A DNA stretch of 64,000 bases from JAAYZB01 sp035379945 (GCA_035379945.1 DAOSWG010000006.1:1-64000); one strand, 5' to 3'; shown: positions 17,123-26,786, numbered from the stretch's first letter. The notes: a model not told the origin generated them from the sequence alone. Numbers and translations: made by a program.

Positions 17123-18028
17123 ATGCTAAAAAACCTGGAAAAGGAATATATCTATTACTTGCGTGTCACAAAAGGCCTTGCGCCCAACACGATACTATCC
17201 TATTCAAACGATGTATCGGATTACCTCACTTTTTTGGAAACCAATTATCAACTGAAAACGCCGCGCGCAATCACGAAGGAACACATTCAGAATTATTTAG
17301 CCAGACTGAAAAGAAAAGGCATGGATCCTAAAAGCGTCACCAGAAAGCTTTCGGCTTTGCGTTCATTTCATCAGTATCTGATGCAGGAAAGGGAAGTGGA
17401 TGAAAATCTGGTCGTCAAGATTCCAAAACCGAAAACTACCAAATCCTTGCCCGTCGTGCTGAATACCGATGAAATCGGTCGGCTTCTGGAAGCGGCCAGA
17501 GGCAAAGGCTCTTCACTGGATTATAGAAATGTGGCGATCATCGAACTAGCCTACGGATCGGGACTTCGGGTATCCGAACTGACGGATCTCGAAATATCCG
17601 ATCTTCATCTGAACATGGCGCTTGTCAACATCACCGGAAAAGGAAACAAAGAAAGGATCGTTCCCTTGGGAGGCGAAGCGATCGTCGCTTTGCGAAACTA
17701 TCTCGGAAACGCTAGACAGAAAATGAATCCGAAAAACCGGGAAGCCGTTTTTGTCAATCGTCAGGGAGAAAAACTGAGCCGGGTAGGGTTATTCAAACTG
17801 ATTCGCAGTCTCGCACTCAAGGCCGGCATCGACAAACCGATATCACCGCATACTTTAAGGCACACGTTCGCCACCCATCTTTTGGAAAACGGAGCCGATC
17901 TCCGTTCGGTTCAGGAGTTACTCGGACACGAGGATATCCTGACAACGGAAACATACACGCATATCAGCCGTCGGCATATGACGGAAGAATACGAAAAGGC
18001 GCATCCGCGCGCTAGGAAAGAAGAGTGA
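17123..18028 (+). CDS. Tyrosine recombinase of the XerC/XerD family
   Basis: 301 residues. An N-terminal SAM-like core-binding domain precedes the catalytic domain. The catalytic residues are visible: Arg in GSGLRVSELTDL, H-x-x-R in HTLRHTFATHLLENG, His in LLGHEDI and Tyr in TETYTH. These enzymes resolve chromosome dimers at dif. The length and lack of nearby attachment sites or cargo suggest housekeeping Xer rather than an integrase. GGGGAGG lies seven bases before the ATG. Whether it is XerC or XerD cannot be told by eye. Confidence 0.92.
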   Translation: MLKNLEKEYIYYLRVTKGLAPNTILSYSNDVSDYLTFLETNYQLKTPRAITKEHIQNYLARLKRKGMDPKSVTRKLSALRSFHQYLMQEREVDENLVVKIPKPKTTKSLPVVLNTDEIGRLLEAARGKGSSLDYRNVAIIELAYGSGLRVSELTDLEISDLHLNMALVNITGKGNKERIVPLGGEAIVALRNYLGNARQKMNPKNREAVFVNRQGEKLSRVGLFKLIRSLALKAGIDKPISPHTLRHTFATHLLENGADLRSVQELLGHEDILTTETYTHISRRHMTEEYEKAHPRARKEE

Positions 18029-18033
18029 ATCAA

Positions 18034-19212
18034 ATGAAATACAAACGCATATTTTTGATTGTTATGGATTCGGTGGGAGTCGGCGCCATGCCGGACGCAG
18101 CCGATTACGGCGACGAAGGCGCCAATACGATCGGCAATCTCGCTAAAGCTACCGGAGGAATCAGATTACCGCTTTTAGAATCGTTCGGATACGGAAACCT
18201 GACCGATATCAAAGGAGTCCATCCGGTGATAAACCCGCTTGCCAACACCCTGAAAATGGCTGAGTTGAGTTCAAGTAAGGACACCATGACGGGCCATTGG
18301 GAAATGATGGGAATCCGGACGACAACGCCTTTCAAAACTTTCACCGATAGCGGGTTTCCGCCGGAGTTGATCGAAGAACTCGAAAAGATATCCGGCCGCA
18401 AAATCATCGGAAACGTCGCTGCATCCGGTACCGAGATCATCAAGGAATTGGGACCAAGACAAATGGAAACCGGTGAATTGATTGTTTACACCAGCGCCGA
18501 TTCCGTACTCCAGATTGCCGCTCACGAAGATATAATACCGCTTGAAGAATTGTATTCGATCTGCCGCAAGACAAGGGAGATCATGATGAAACCGGAATGG
18601 CGCGTGGGAAGAATCATCGCAAGACCGTATATAGGGAATCCCCAAACTGGTTTCACCCGTACCCCGAACCGTCACGATTTCGCTTTGAGTCCGACGGGAG
18701 ACACAGTCCTAAATTTCTTGGAAAGGGCAAAATACGATGTGATATCGGTCGGTAAAATCCGCGATATCTTCAACGGCTCCGGAATCACCAGACATCAGGG
18801 AATCGTCTCGAATCATGACGGAATGGAAAAGACCATGGCTATCGCAAACGACGATTTTACCGGATTATGCTTTACTAACCTTGTCGATTTCGATGCCAAA
18901 TACGGCCATCGCCGCGATCCGTTTGGATACAAGAACGCCATGGAGGAATTTGATGCCGATTTAAAAGTCATGTTGGAAAAACTAAATGCTGACGATCTTC
19001 TCATGATAACCGCCGATCACGGAAACGATCCGACCTTCAAAGGAACTGACCATACAAGGGAGTATATTCCCCTGTTCATTTACAACCGCGATTTGAATGG
19101 TTCGTTTTTGCCAACATCCGATACATTTGCCGACATCGGTGCTACGGTAGCTGACAATTTCGAGGTCGAACAGACATCCTATGGGAAAAGTCTTTTAAAA
19201 GAATTAAAATAA
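18034..19212 (+). CDS. deoB: Phosphopentomutase
   Basis: 392 residues. It has the alkaline phosphatase-superfamily metal sites: MDSVGVGAMPDA at the N-terminus, MTGHWEMMGI, and ITADHGNDPT near the C-terminus. It interconverts (deoxy)ribose 1- and 5-phosphates, linking deoD products to deoC, both found about 21 kb downstream. A GTG nine bases earlier, overlapping the Xer stop, is a possible start; ATG is preferred because AAGAG then has normal spacing. It ends the hemW-Xer-deoB operon. Confidence 0.95.
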   Translation: MKYKRIFLIVMDSVGVGAMPDAADYGDEGANTIGNLAKATGGIRLPLLESFGYGNLTDIKGVHPVINPLANTLKMAELSSSKDTMTGHWEMMGIRTTTPFKTFTDSGFPPELIEELEKISGRKIIGNVAASGTEIIKELGPRQMETGELIVYTSADSVLQIAAHEDIIPLEELYSICRKTREIMMKPEWRVGRIIARPYIGNPQTGFTRTPNRHDFALSPTGDTVLNFLERAKYDVISVGKIRDIFNGSGITRHQGIVSNHDGMEKTMAIANDDFTGLCFTNLVDFDAKYGHRRDPFGYKNAMEEFDADLKVMLEKLNADDLLMITADHGNDPTFKGTDHTREYIPLFIYNRDLNGSFLPTSDTFADIGATVADNFEVEQTSYGKSLLKELK

Positions 19213-19242
19213 AAAAAGCGTCGGGATCACCGACGTTTTTTT
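19211..19242. terminator. Bidirectional terminator between deoB and the coiled-coil operon
   Basis: The stem CGTCGG / CCGACG with a five-base loop is flanked by seven A on the left and seven T on the right, so it can stop transcription from both strands. Confidence 0.92.
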
Positions 19243-22174
19243 ATGGAATAAGTTTAGTTATACGCATCCGCTTTTTTATTTCCTTTTGTTCCGAATGCAA
19301 TTTCTTTCTTGCCTTGCGGTTGACTTCCGAGAATACATCCCGAATATCGCGGTCTTTCTTCAATAACCGAATGTAAGGCTTATAGGAAGAAAGCAGATGT
19401 CCGAATTCCAGACTGAGGTTTTCCCGCAAGACTTGGCTAGCGTTTTTTGCTTCCTGGTATTCCTCCGTCAGATGACGAATGGAATTCTCATGTTGGGTAA
19501 TCTGTTTTTTCTGGAACCCGAGGTAGCCGATATCAATCTGTGCGAGATCGTTGGAAATCCGTTGTTTCACCTGTTGGTGCTTGTTAAGAAGTAGAGCCTT
19601 GTCTGCATCGACTTTCTCACGGAATAATCTGATTTGATTGTCATATTCCTGAGACGACTTATTAAAGTCGTTTTCGATGGATTGCATCTTCAGGGAATAT
19701 TCCTGGTTCAATCTTTCCCTGGTGCCGACAAGTTCGCTCATTTTTTGTCTGAGCTCCGGATTGCTCGGTTCCGGACGCATGGAATTGTAAACGACCACAT
19801 AATCGGCGATCAGTTGTTTCGTTGCCGTGTCCAGTTCGCTTTCGGCGTTTTTGAGGTTGTGGCGGTATCGTTGATTTATGCTTTGCATGGAACCGTAGAA
19901 TGTCGGGTCAAGAATATTGACTTTGTTATCCAAATACGGTTTGATCGCCTCAATACGGTCCTTGGCATAAGCGTATTGTTCTGACATCTCGGTTATGGTG
20001 TTGTCGCGAAGAATTTTGGCATCATCCATCGCATCTTCCAGTTTGTCGTCTAGTTCACGAAGCCTTTTTTTGGCGTTTGCCATTACAACATCATTCTCCA
20101 TGGCGACAAGCACGGAATTCTTTTCGTCAAGATACTGGCGTTTGATCTTATCGAGTTCCTTACCAAGTATTTTATGAATCTTCTGGTCTTCGGTTTCGGT
20201 CAGAAGATGGTTGTTGTGATACAGGTTGGCCTGATAGGCGTCATCCATGATTTTAAGTTTTTTCTGATATCTTTCCGCCTGGTTAGCGTAGATCTGTTCG
20301 ACATAATTGCGTTCCTCATTGACGGCTCTTATGATCGCATCGACCCGCATTTCGTATTCGGAGTTCGCCAGATCAATTTGTTCTTTTGTGAAACGCATCT
20401 GGTTTTCCAGAGTGGTGACGACAAAATCGTTGTGGATTTCGTTTTCTTCGCTGACCCTGGAAGACTGCATGACTAAATAACTGAGTTCGTTTTCATACAT
20501 AGTTTTGAAATGCAATGCCTTGATGTCATATTCTTTTAGTGCCAATCTGATCTTGGCGGCAGCATCGACAACCTTGATGTCGTGGGTTTCGCCCTGTCTG
20601 ATGTCGTGGACGAGGATTTCCAGCACTTCCGAATCCCAGCGACGATTGAGACTAGCCATGTTGTGCATATGCTCAAGATGACAGTTCATGGCTTCTTGCA
20701 TTCGGTCGATCAGAAGTCTTTCCTTTTCGACTGATTTCCGAGATTCGAAGCATTCCGCTTTACGGTCGTAAAGGAAATTCTGGAGATCGGTTATGACATC
20801 GAGAAGTTCCTTTTCCTGGAGCGATAATTCCTTTTTCACCTGATAGACGAGCTTGCCTTCGACTTCGTTGATTGTGTCTTTCAATGTCTGGCTTTCGATA
20901 TCGAAATTGATATTGGCCTTGAATTCTTTGTTGGCGGAAAGCAAGGACAGATAGTTAAGTTCGTCCTTGATCACATTGGATGAATCGTCTCCGACGGCTT
21001 GGGCCAGGAAAGTGTCGTATTGCATCAATTCCTGGTAAAGTTTCAGAGTCCGTTCGAGATTATTCACGGTTCTGTTTGATTCGAGTATGTATTCGGTAAG
21101 GATTTCCTTGCGGGTTTCCCGGTGTTTTTTCAGCATCCTTGTTGCCCTTTTCTGGCAATCGGTCCGATATTTTTCGTAATCTTTCGCCTTCATGTAAATT
21201 TCTAGCAGTCTGGCGGATTTTTCCTTGTCGCCGGATTCATCGGCTTTGACGATATCTTTTTTCATCTGGGTCAGGTAATCTTCCGGGCTGTTGAAGAAAT
21301 CGGAATTGTTCAACATAGTGTTTCCGATATGTTTCTCCATTTTCCCGACGATTTGGTGGTCAAGGTCCGTGAAATTGCCGACGATATGTTTTTCGACATT
21401 AGCGGTCTGTTCTTCCAAATGACGTCTGAAGGTATGAAATTGGTTGATTTTGTCTGATACCAGAGCTTGAATGTCGATCGATGTCGGATCCGACGCCGGT
21501 GAGAACATCAACTGGTTGTCCACGTAGTTTTTGCTTTCCTGATCGTAGAACTGGACGATGGAACTGATCGTATCGTTTTTCTCGTGCATGATTCTGGCGA
21601 TCTTATCGTCCATTTCGCGGATTTCCTCGTTAAGATCAAGAAAAATCGACATAACGTTTTTTTGATGTTTGTCGAGAACTTTTTGGAAAGTTTCCGACTT
21701 GGCTTCGAACAGGGCGGTGAAATCGTCGTTGGCGACGATTGATTTCAGATAACTGTTGTTATAGGCATCGAAGAAATCCAGTTTGACCTGAATGAGCGCT
21801 TTGTTCATGTAATCGACGGTTGACACCAGATTTTCAGCGTCGTAACGATCGTTGGCCAGAAGAAGCGAGTTGTTCTGATGGACATCGTCTTCGGTCTTGG
21901 CGATGATCTCCTGACGGTCGACTATGACCGTTTCGTCATGATAGAAGATCGAATCACGTAACTTGTCGGCTTCCTCTTTGAGAGAGGTAAGCCTTTTTTC
22001 GACTTCGTTGACATTGTTAACGGTGATCTGACGGTGGGTGTCGGCTCGGTGGCTAATATTCTTGTAGAACTGTTCGAAAAGAGCCATTTCCTTTTCGTAG
22101 GACTGGCGTGATTTTTCTAGATAAGCTTCGCTGTTGGTATTGCCAGTTTTCGGCTGGTTCTTTTCTTCAGCCAT
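19241..22174 (-). CDS. Giant coiled-coil protein B (977 residues), unrecognised
   Basis: 977 residues, almost entirely charged helical sequence rich in Glu, Lys, Asp and Gln. It has no signal peptide, membrane segment, Walker motif or other enzyme motif that I can see. Only one Trp was noticed (SLNRRWDSEV). The heptad pattern is broken by hydrophobic, aromatic stretches (for example around residues 120-150 and KPYLDNKVNILDPTFYGS), which suggests helical bundles rather than one rod. The very basic end is RKKLHSEQKEIKKRMRITKLIP. AAAGGAGGTG precedes the ATG, and an in-frame GTG within that site was rejected. It follows coiled-coil protein A by 20 bases in a two-gene operon. A cytoskeletal or scaffold role is only a guess. 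Confidence 0.85.
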   Translation of the reverse strand: MAEEKNQPKTGNTNSEAYLEKSRQSYEKEMALFEQFYKNISHRADTHRQITVNNVNEVEKRLTSLKEEADKLRDSIFYHDETVIVDRQEIIAKTEDDVHQNNSLLLANDRYDAENLVSTVDYMNKALIQVKLDFFDAYNNSYLKSIVANDDFTALFEAKSETFQKVLDKHQKNVMSIFLDLNEEIREMDDKIARIMHEKNDTISSIVQFYDQESKNYVDNQLMFSPASDPTSIDIQALVSDKINQFHTFRRHLEEQTANVEKHIVGNFTDLDHQIVGKMEKHIGNTMLNNSDFFNSPEDYLTQMKKDIVKADESGDKEKSARLLEIYMKAKDYEKYRTDCQKRATRMLKKHRETRKEILTEYILESNRTVNNLERTLKLYQELMQYDTFLAQAVGDDSSNVIKDELNYLSLLSANKEFKANINFDIESQTLKDTINEVEGKLVYQVKKELSLQEKELLDVITDLQNFLYDRKAECFESRKSVEKERLLIDRMQEAMNCHLEHMHNMASLNRRWDSEVLEILVHDIRQGETHDIKVVDAAAKIRLALKEYDIKALHFKTMYENELSYLVMQSSRVSEENEIHNDFVVTTLENQMRFTKEQIDLANSEYEMRVDAIIRAVNEERNYVEQIYANQAERYQKKLKIMDDAYQANLYHNNHLLTETEDQKIHKILGKELDKIKRQYLDEKNSVLVAMENDVVMANAKKRLRELDDKLEDAMDDAKILRDNTITEMSEQYAYAKDRIEAIKPYLDNKVNILDPTFYGSMQSINQRYRHNLKNAESELDTATKQLIADYVVVYNSMRPEPSNPELRQKMSELVGTRERLNQEYSLKMQSIENDFNKSSQEYDNQIRLFREKVDADKALLLNKHQQVKQRISNDLAQIDIGYLGFQKKQITQHENSIRHLTEEYQEAKNASQVLRENLSLEFGHLLSSYKPYIRLLKKDRDIRDVFSEVNRKARKKLHSEQKEIKKRMRITKLIP

Positions 22175-22194
22175 CAAGGACACCTCCTTTTAAT

Positions 22195-25100
22195 TTATTC
22201 GTTGATGATCCGGTCTTGTTTTTCCTTGGAATTGTTTTCGGTTTCCTTAATCTTTTTCGTGGCCAGATCTGACTTGTCAATCGCTGTTTCGTAAGCGCCG
22301 GCGGCTTTTTCGATCAGATTGTCCTGTAAATCTAGGAAACCTTCAAACGGGGAATAGACTAGTTTTTCGTCGGACAAAAGTCGCTTGTGGCTTTCCTGTC
22401 CCGAAAGGAACAGTTGAAAATCGCGGCTGATCGAGGTTTCGGTCTCGATATATTGTTGCAATAAGTCGGATTCCGCTTTTTGGATTTCCTGGTACAGATG
22501 TAGATAATCAGTCGGCAGCCGGTCTTTGATTGCTTCGATTTCTTTCATAAATTTTGGACGTGAACTGAATTTGTTACCCTCGATGATTGCCAGTTGTTGC
22601 ATGAGTGCGGTATTCTGTTTCATAATCTTGGTTTCTTTTCCGGATTCCAGGGCTATGATGGATTTATCGCGTTCTTTCGGCAATAATTTTGTTTTTTCCT
22701 CGTATTCCTTTAACATTGATTCGATGTCAGACACACCCTTGCGGGCAGAAAGGGCCGAATAATCGCCTTCCAACCGGCAAGTTTCCTCGCTGGCGGCTTT
22801 TTGCCTTTCGTAGTCACGAATGAATTTTCCGTAAGCTTTTTCCCTGTCGGCACCTTCGCGTTTGATCCGAGCTGTTTCCGAGATGCGGTAAGTTGCCAAA
22901 GCTCTTTCGTTGTCGGACATGATCTTTTCGAACGACTTGCTTATGTAACCGAGTTTGTCGGCTTCGGTTTTCATGTTGTTTATGTAAAGCGAATTCACCT
23001 TGGCGACTTTTCTTTTCAATTCGGATTCGATGGAAGTGGTGATCTTTTTCATCGAATTGACTTTTTTGTCGCTGTCGTTTCCCATTCGGGCGGCCTTGAC
23101 GATCAACTCATCGTATACTTCAGTGATCATCTTTTCGCTTGTGGCTTCGTTTTCTTCCGCTTTTTTGATGAATGAAATGTCGTTTTTCTTTACGAAAATT
23201 TCCATGTCTGCGTAAAATGCGGTTACCGTATTGATGGAATCATTTATCAAATCGATTGTGGTTACATAATAGTGTTCCAATACCGAATTGGTTTTTTTGG
23301 CGGAAATCTTTGGCTTTTGTAAAGCTGTCAATGTGATATCCGCTAAGATGACGTAATTGTTTAACGCGCTTTCTTTTTGCTTTTCAAGCAATGACGGATC
23401 TGCTTTGGATGAAATCCCCTTGATGAAGGAAAAAGCATCGTCATAGGCATTGGCGAAGATATCGGCTATTTGATGGAGATAAGCGTGATCGCGGATGATC
23501 ATATTGGCCTGGACCAAAGCCATGTTTTCGTCTAGATTAGCCAGATGCTGCTTGATCTGATGCGAAATATCCGCAAAAGCGCCTTGCAACAGCTCATGCG
23601 CTCTTTGGAAATGTTCCTTATATAGATCAATCGCTTTGCGGTTTTTCTCGGTTTTTGTTTTCAGTTCGGCTTTGAGAGCCATGATCATGTTTGTCTTGAC
23701 GGTTTCCAGATAGTAGGCGTAATCGCGTGCGTTGCGTCCTTGCGCGATGCCGGCGATGAAGTCTTTCAGTTCGTTGTTGTTGGCATCAATCATTTTTTGG
23801 GCGTTGTGGACATATTCCACGACACCTTCGCTGCCGTCTGCTTCGCTCCTGTGATGTTTGTTTCTAAGTTCTTCATATTTGCGGGCGAAGAGGTAATTGT
23901 GGGCTTTAAAAGAGAATTCGACTTTTTCCGATTCAATTTGGTTCTGAATGTCCGATGCCAGTTTGTTTCTATCATAGGCAGCCCGGAAAATGGCAAGAGC
24001 CTTGTCATAAGCAAGATCGCGGATTTCTTTCTCGTTTTGCGACATCGCCTTTGCTTGTCTTTCTCTGACATCAATCATTTCCCGGTCGCGATGTAGTTTG
24101 ATAACCGATTGTTCGATCCCGAGCAACTCGCCGTCGCAACGGTTGGCTGCCTTGATCTTGTTTAAGTTTATGTCATGCTGATAACAGGCGAAATATTCGT
24201 CGTTTTCTAATTTGGCCAAATGTTTCTGGTAATCGCCCATGATATCGGTAGATTCCATTTTTTTCCTGATTTCAGCGATTTCCAGTTGATTTCTTGATTC
24301 GAGAGTAACGATTTCGCGGCTGAGAGTATCGATTTTGGTAATCAGTCCTGTCAGTTTTCCGGTTACCTCGTTTATCTGGGCCATCACGCGAAGCTTGTAA
24401 TCCTCGACGGCTTTGGCGCTATGCGTCACGTAGTTTGTTTCCAGATCGGTAATTCGTTTGTTTGTCATGGTAAGATCGGAAAGCAACATGTCGAGATCGG
24501 TGAAGGATTCGTTAACGTAAAAGGCGAAATTGCTGTAGAGATTAATGCTGTTCTGGAAAAAAGCCGCCGGCATGTAATACGCGAGCTTGATTTCCTCGAC
24601 ACGTCTGAAAGAGTCGATCTTGATTTTTTTAATTTCATTTTGATATTTGGAGATAAGGCTGTCGGCGATCAGTTTGTTGCGGTTTAGCAGATAATCGGCT
24701 TTTTTCTTGACAATCTCATATTGAAGAATCGCTTTTTCAGTTTCCAACCGGTTTTTCTCAGCATCGAATTTGATGATTCTCTCTCCGATTACTTCGAGAG
24801 AAGAATCAAGTTCTTTCCGGATCATCTGGTCGAAAGCGATCTTTTTTTGGTTCACTTCCCGGATTTTCTTGACGTATTGGCGGACGATGGTCTGATTGAG
24901 CTGGGAATGCGGTTTCTGGCGTTCGTGATTCAATTGCTCGATATGATGCTTTTGTTCGGAAAAGAGATCGGTGGTTCCTTTGAAAAGAGAATTCACACGA
25001 TCTTTGGTTTCTCTCAAAGAATGCAATATTTCAGTGGCAGATTCATCCATGAATGCGGCATGCTGGCTAGATTTTTCCTCTAAACGGCTGCTCAGATCGG

Positions 25101-25656
25101 CAAGAGCGTTTTTCGATTGCTCGATTGCCCACATCAAACGGTTGGCCTGGTCAGAATTAATTTCCTGGTAATGTTCCTGGGTAGAAAGGAATTTCGCATT
25201 TTCCTGGGCGATGAATTCGTGATGGACATGCATTTCGTGATCGATCTTTTCGCCGATCATTCTTGTCATTTCGTTATATTGGTCGCCGGCTTCTTGCTTT
25301 AAGCTATCGATATCGTTGAGGATGTTTTCGAATTCCTTGGTTTCGGCTTCGATCAGTTCCTCGGTTTTTTTGTTGTTGAGGGAGATATCGCTTTCGACAT
25401 CGTCGAGAAGCTCCCGGTATTCGGCGTTTATGAAGTCGATGTTTTCTTTGAATTCATCGTTTTTATCGATATATTTGTGGAGATGGTCGTCTTCGTATGT
25501 CTTGTATGAATTCTCGATATCGGCAAGTTCGTGGGCGTTGTCTTCCTTTACCATGGACAAACGGCGCTCAAGTTGTTCCTGAGCGCTTTGGAAAGCCTTT
25601 TTGATTTCGGGAAAATCGTGAAGGTAAGTTGCTATGATATCGCGATGTTTTGCCAT
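22195..25656 (-). CDS. Giant coiled-coil protein A (1153 residues), unrecognised
   Basis: 1153 residues, predominantly charged alpha-helix with long coiled-coil stretches. No transmembrane helix, signal peptide or nucleotide-binding motif is seen, so it is not an SMC or Rad50 protein. Aromatic, weakly charged segments interrupt the helices (for example YYMPAAFFQNSINLYSNFAFYV near residue 360), hinting at folded bundles. Only one Trp was noticed. The ATG is 14 bases from AAGGAG; a better-spaced ATG eight bases earlier opens a ten-codon overlapping frame. The gene is first in a two-gene operon with its own promoter, divergent from ruvB. Function is unknown; a structural role in the cytoplasm is inferred from composition only. 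Confidence 0.85.
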   Translation of the reverse strand: MAKHRDIIATYLHDFPEIKKAFQSAQEQLERRLSMVKEDNAHELADIENSYKTYEDDHLHKYIDKNDEFKENIDFINAEYRELLDDVESDISLNNKKTEELIEAETKEFENILNDIDSLKQEAGDQYNEMTRMIGEKIDHEMHVHHEFIAQENAKFLSTQEHYQEINSDQANRLMWAIEQSKNALADLSSRLEEKSSQHAAFMDESATEILHSLRETKDRVNSLFKGTTDLFSEQKHHIEQLNHERQKPHSQLNQTIVRQYVKKIREVNQKKIAFDQMIRKELDSSLEVIGERIIKFDAEKNRLETEKAILQYEIVKKKADYLLNRNKLIADSLISKYQNEIKKIKIDSFRRVEEIKLAYYMPAAFFQNSINLYSNFAFYVNESFTDLDMLLSDLTMTNKRITDLETNYVTHSAKAVEDYKLRVMAQINEVTGKLTGLITKIDTLSREIVTLESRNQLEIAEIRKKMESTDIMGDYQKHLAKLENDEYFACYQHDINLNKIKAANRCDGELLGIEQSVIKLHRDREMIDVRERQAKAMSQNEKEIRDLAYDKALAIFRAAYDRNKLASDIQNQIESEKVEFSFKAHNYLFARKYEELRNKHHRSEADGSEGVVEYVHNAQKMIDANNNELKDFIAGIAQGRNARDYAYYLETVKTNMIMALKAELKTKTEKNRKAIDLYKEHFQRAHELLQGAFADISHQIKQHLANLDENMALVQANMIIRDHAYLHQIADIFANAYDDAFSFIKGISSKADPSLLEKQKESALNNYVILADITLTALQKPKISAKKTNSVLEHYYVTTIDLINDSINTVTAFYADMEIFVKKNDISFIKKAEENEATSEKMITEVYDELIVKAARMGNDSDKKVNSMKKITTSIESELKRKVAKVNSLYINNMKTEADKLGYISKSFEKIMSDNERALATYRISETARIKREGADREKAYGKFIRDYERQKAASEETCRLEGDYSALSARKGVSDIESMLKEYEEKTKLLPKERDKSIIALESGKETKIMKQNTALMQQLAIIEGNKFSSRPKFMKEIEAIKDRLPTDYLHLYQEIQKAESDLLQQYIETETSISRDFQLFLSGQESHKRLLSDEKLVYSPFEGFLDLQDNLIEKAAGAYETAIDKSDLATKKIKETENNSKEKQDRIINE

Positions 25657-25664
25657 TTTACCAT
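25632..25664 (-). CDS. Possible 10-residue upstream ORF overlapping the start of coiled-coil protein A
   Basis: MVKWQNIAIS then TAG. Its ATG is six bases from AAGGAG, the best-spaced start on this mRNA, while the start of the large gene is 14 bases away in a different frame. It may tune translation of the large protein, or may simply be chance. Confidence 0.3.
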   Translation of the reverse strand: MVKWQNIAIS

Positions 25665-25686
25665 ATGTGACTCCTTCTTAATTATG

Positions 25687-25715
25687 ATTATAGTATAGAT
25701 AAAGTCATAATTCAA
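25687..25715 (-). promoter_or_regulatory. Promoter of the giant coiled-coil operon
   Basis: On the minus strand TTGAAT and TATAAT are exactly 17 bases apart, giving a leader of about 15 bases before the ribosome-binding site. This predicts good expression. Confidence 0.8.
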
Positions 25716-25728
25716 GAAATGAGCGAAA

Positions 25729-25783
25729 ATAATGCACAATTTATTCGGTGATTTGCTATAATAGAATATGAGGTGTGCATTAT
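25729..25783. repeat. Ten-base perfect inverted repeat flanking the ruvB promoter
   Basis: ATAATGCACA at 25729-25738 and TGTGCATTAT at 25774-25783 are perfect reverse complements 35 bases apart. One arm is at the ruvB -35; the other covers the ribosome-binding site and start codon. It is not a LexA-type box. A looped operator is possible. Confidence 0.45.
25733..25762 (+). promoter_or_regulatory. Promoter of ruvB
   Basis: TGCACA (four of six) and TATAAT are 18 bases apart, with the extended TGC before the -10. Confidence 0.65.
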
Positions 25784-26786
25784 GGATAAACGAATCATCA
25801 GCAACAACCTTTTGATGGACGATGAAATCGAAGAAACTCTGCGCCCGCAGATGTTTTCGGAATACATCGGACAAACCAATGTCAAGGACATGATGGAAAT
25901 AGCCGTCAAAGCCGCGAGGAAGCGGGAAGAGTCGTTGGATCATGTTTTGCTTTACGGCCCTCCCGGACTCGGGAAAACCACCTTGGCCCAGGTAATCGCC
26001 AATGAACTTGGGGTTCAGATGAAGACCTGCAGTGGCCCGACGATCGAAAGAACCGGTGATCTGGCGGCCATTCTAACCTCGCTTGAACCGGGCGATGTTT
26101 TGTTTATCGATGAAATTCACCGGATGCCAAAAATTGTTGAAGAGATATTGTATTCCTCGATGGAGGATTTTGTCATCGACATTGTTGTAGGGAAGGATTC
26201 CGGAGCCAAGTCGATCCGAGTCGATCTCCCGCCTTTCACCCTGGTGGGAGCCACCACGCGTTTCGGTGATCTTTCTGGGCCGCTACGCGAACGTTTTGGC
26301 ATTGTGCACCGCCTTGATTTCTATACTGACGGCGAGCTGGAGACCATTTGTCAAAGGACTTCCCGGATCTATGACTGTCCGATTGATAGCCAGGCAGTCA
26401 TCGAACTGGCCAAACGCAGCCGCGGAACTCCGCGGATCGTAAACCGGTTGTTCCGGAGAGTGAGAGATTTTGCCGACATCCTCGGTGACGGCACGATCAC
26501 CTTAGATATCACCAGAAAAGCATTGGAGAAGCTGAAAATTGACGAATGCGGTCTCGACCGGAAGGATCGGGAATACCTTTCGACCATCATCGAAAAATAC
26601 AAAGGCGGTCCGGTCGGTCTCGACACGATCGCCACTTCGATAAGCGAAGATCCGCAGACTTTGGAAGATGTGTACGAGCCTTATCTTATCCAAAGCGGAT
26701 ATCTTTCCCGGACTCCGAGAGGACGGGTGGCGACGGAAAAAGCGTATCATCATCTGAAAAAAATGTACCAGGAGAGTCTTTTTTGA
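25782..26786 (+). CDS. ruvB: Holliday junction branch migration ATPase RuvB
   Basis: 334 residues. It has Walker A YGPPGLGKTTLA, Walker B LFIDEIHRM, the sensor GATTRFGDLSGPLRERFG, and the winged-helix C-terminal domain (SGYLSRTPRGRVAT). RuvB hexamers drive branch migration with RuvA, but no ruvA is next to it here. GAGGTG is six bases before the ATG; an in-frame GTG nine bases earlier overlaps that site. queA starts directly after its stop. Confidence 0.97.
   Translation: MDKRIISNNLLMDDEIEETLRPQMFSEYIGQTNVKDMMEIAVKAARKREESLDHVLLYGPPGLGKTTLAQVIANELGVQMKTCSGPTIERTGDLAAILTSLEPGDVLFIDEIHRMPKIVEEILYSSMEDFVIDIVVGKDSGAKSIRVDLPPFTLVGATTRFGDLSGPLRERFGIVHRLDFYTDGELETICQRTSRIYDCPIDSQAVIELAKRSRGTPRIVNRLFRRVRDFADILGDGTITLDITRKALEKLKIDECGLDRKDREYLSTIIEKYKGGPVGLDTIATSISEDPQTLEDVYEPYLIQSGYLSRTPRGRVATEKAYHHLKKMYQESLF

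Noticed and set aside
17123..18028. Xer-type recombinase as a sign of a mobile element
   Set aside because: Its neighbours are core genes in one operon, with no repeats, attachment sites or phage genes nearby.
22195..25656. SMC, Rad50 or MukB-like ATPase
   Set aside because: No Walker A, Walker B or ABC signature is visible at either end or in the middle of either giant coiled-coil protein.
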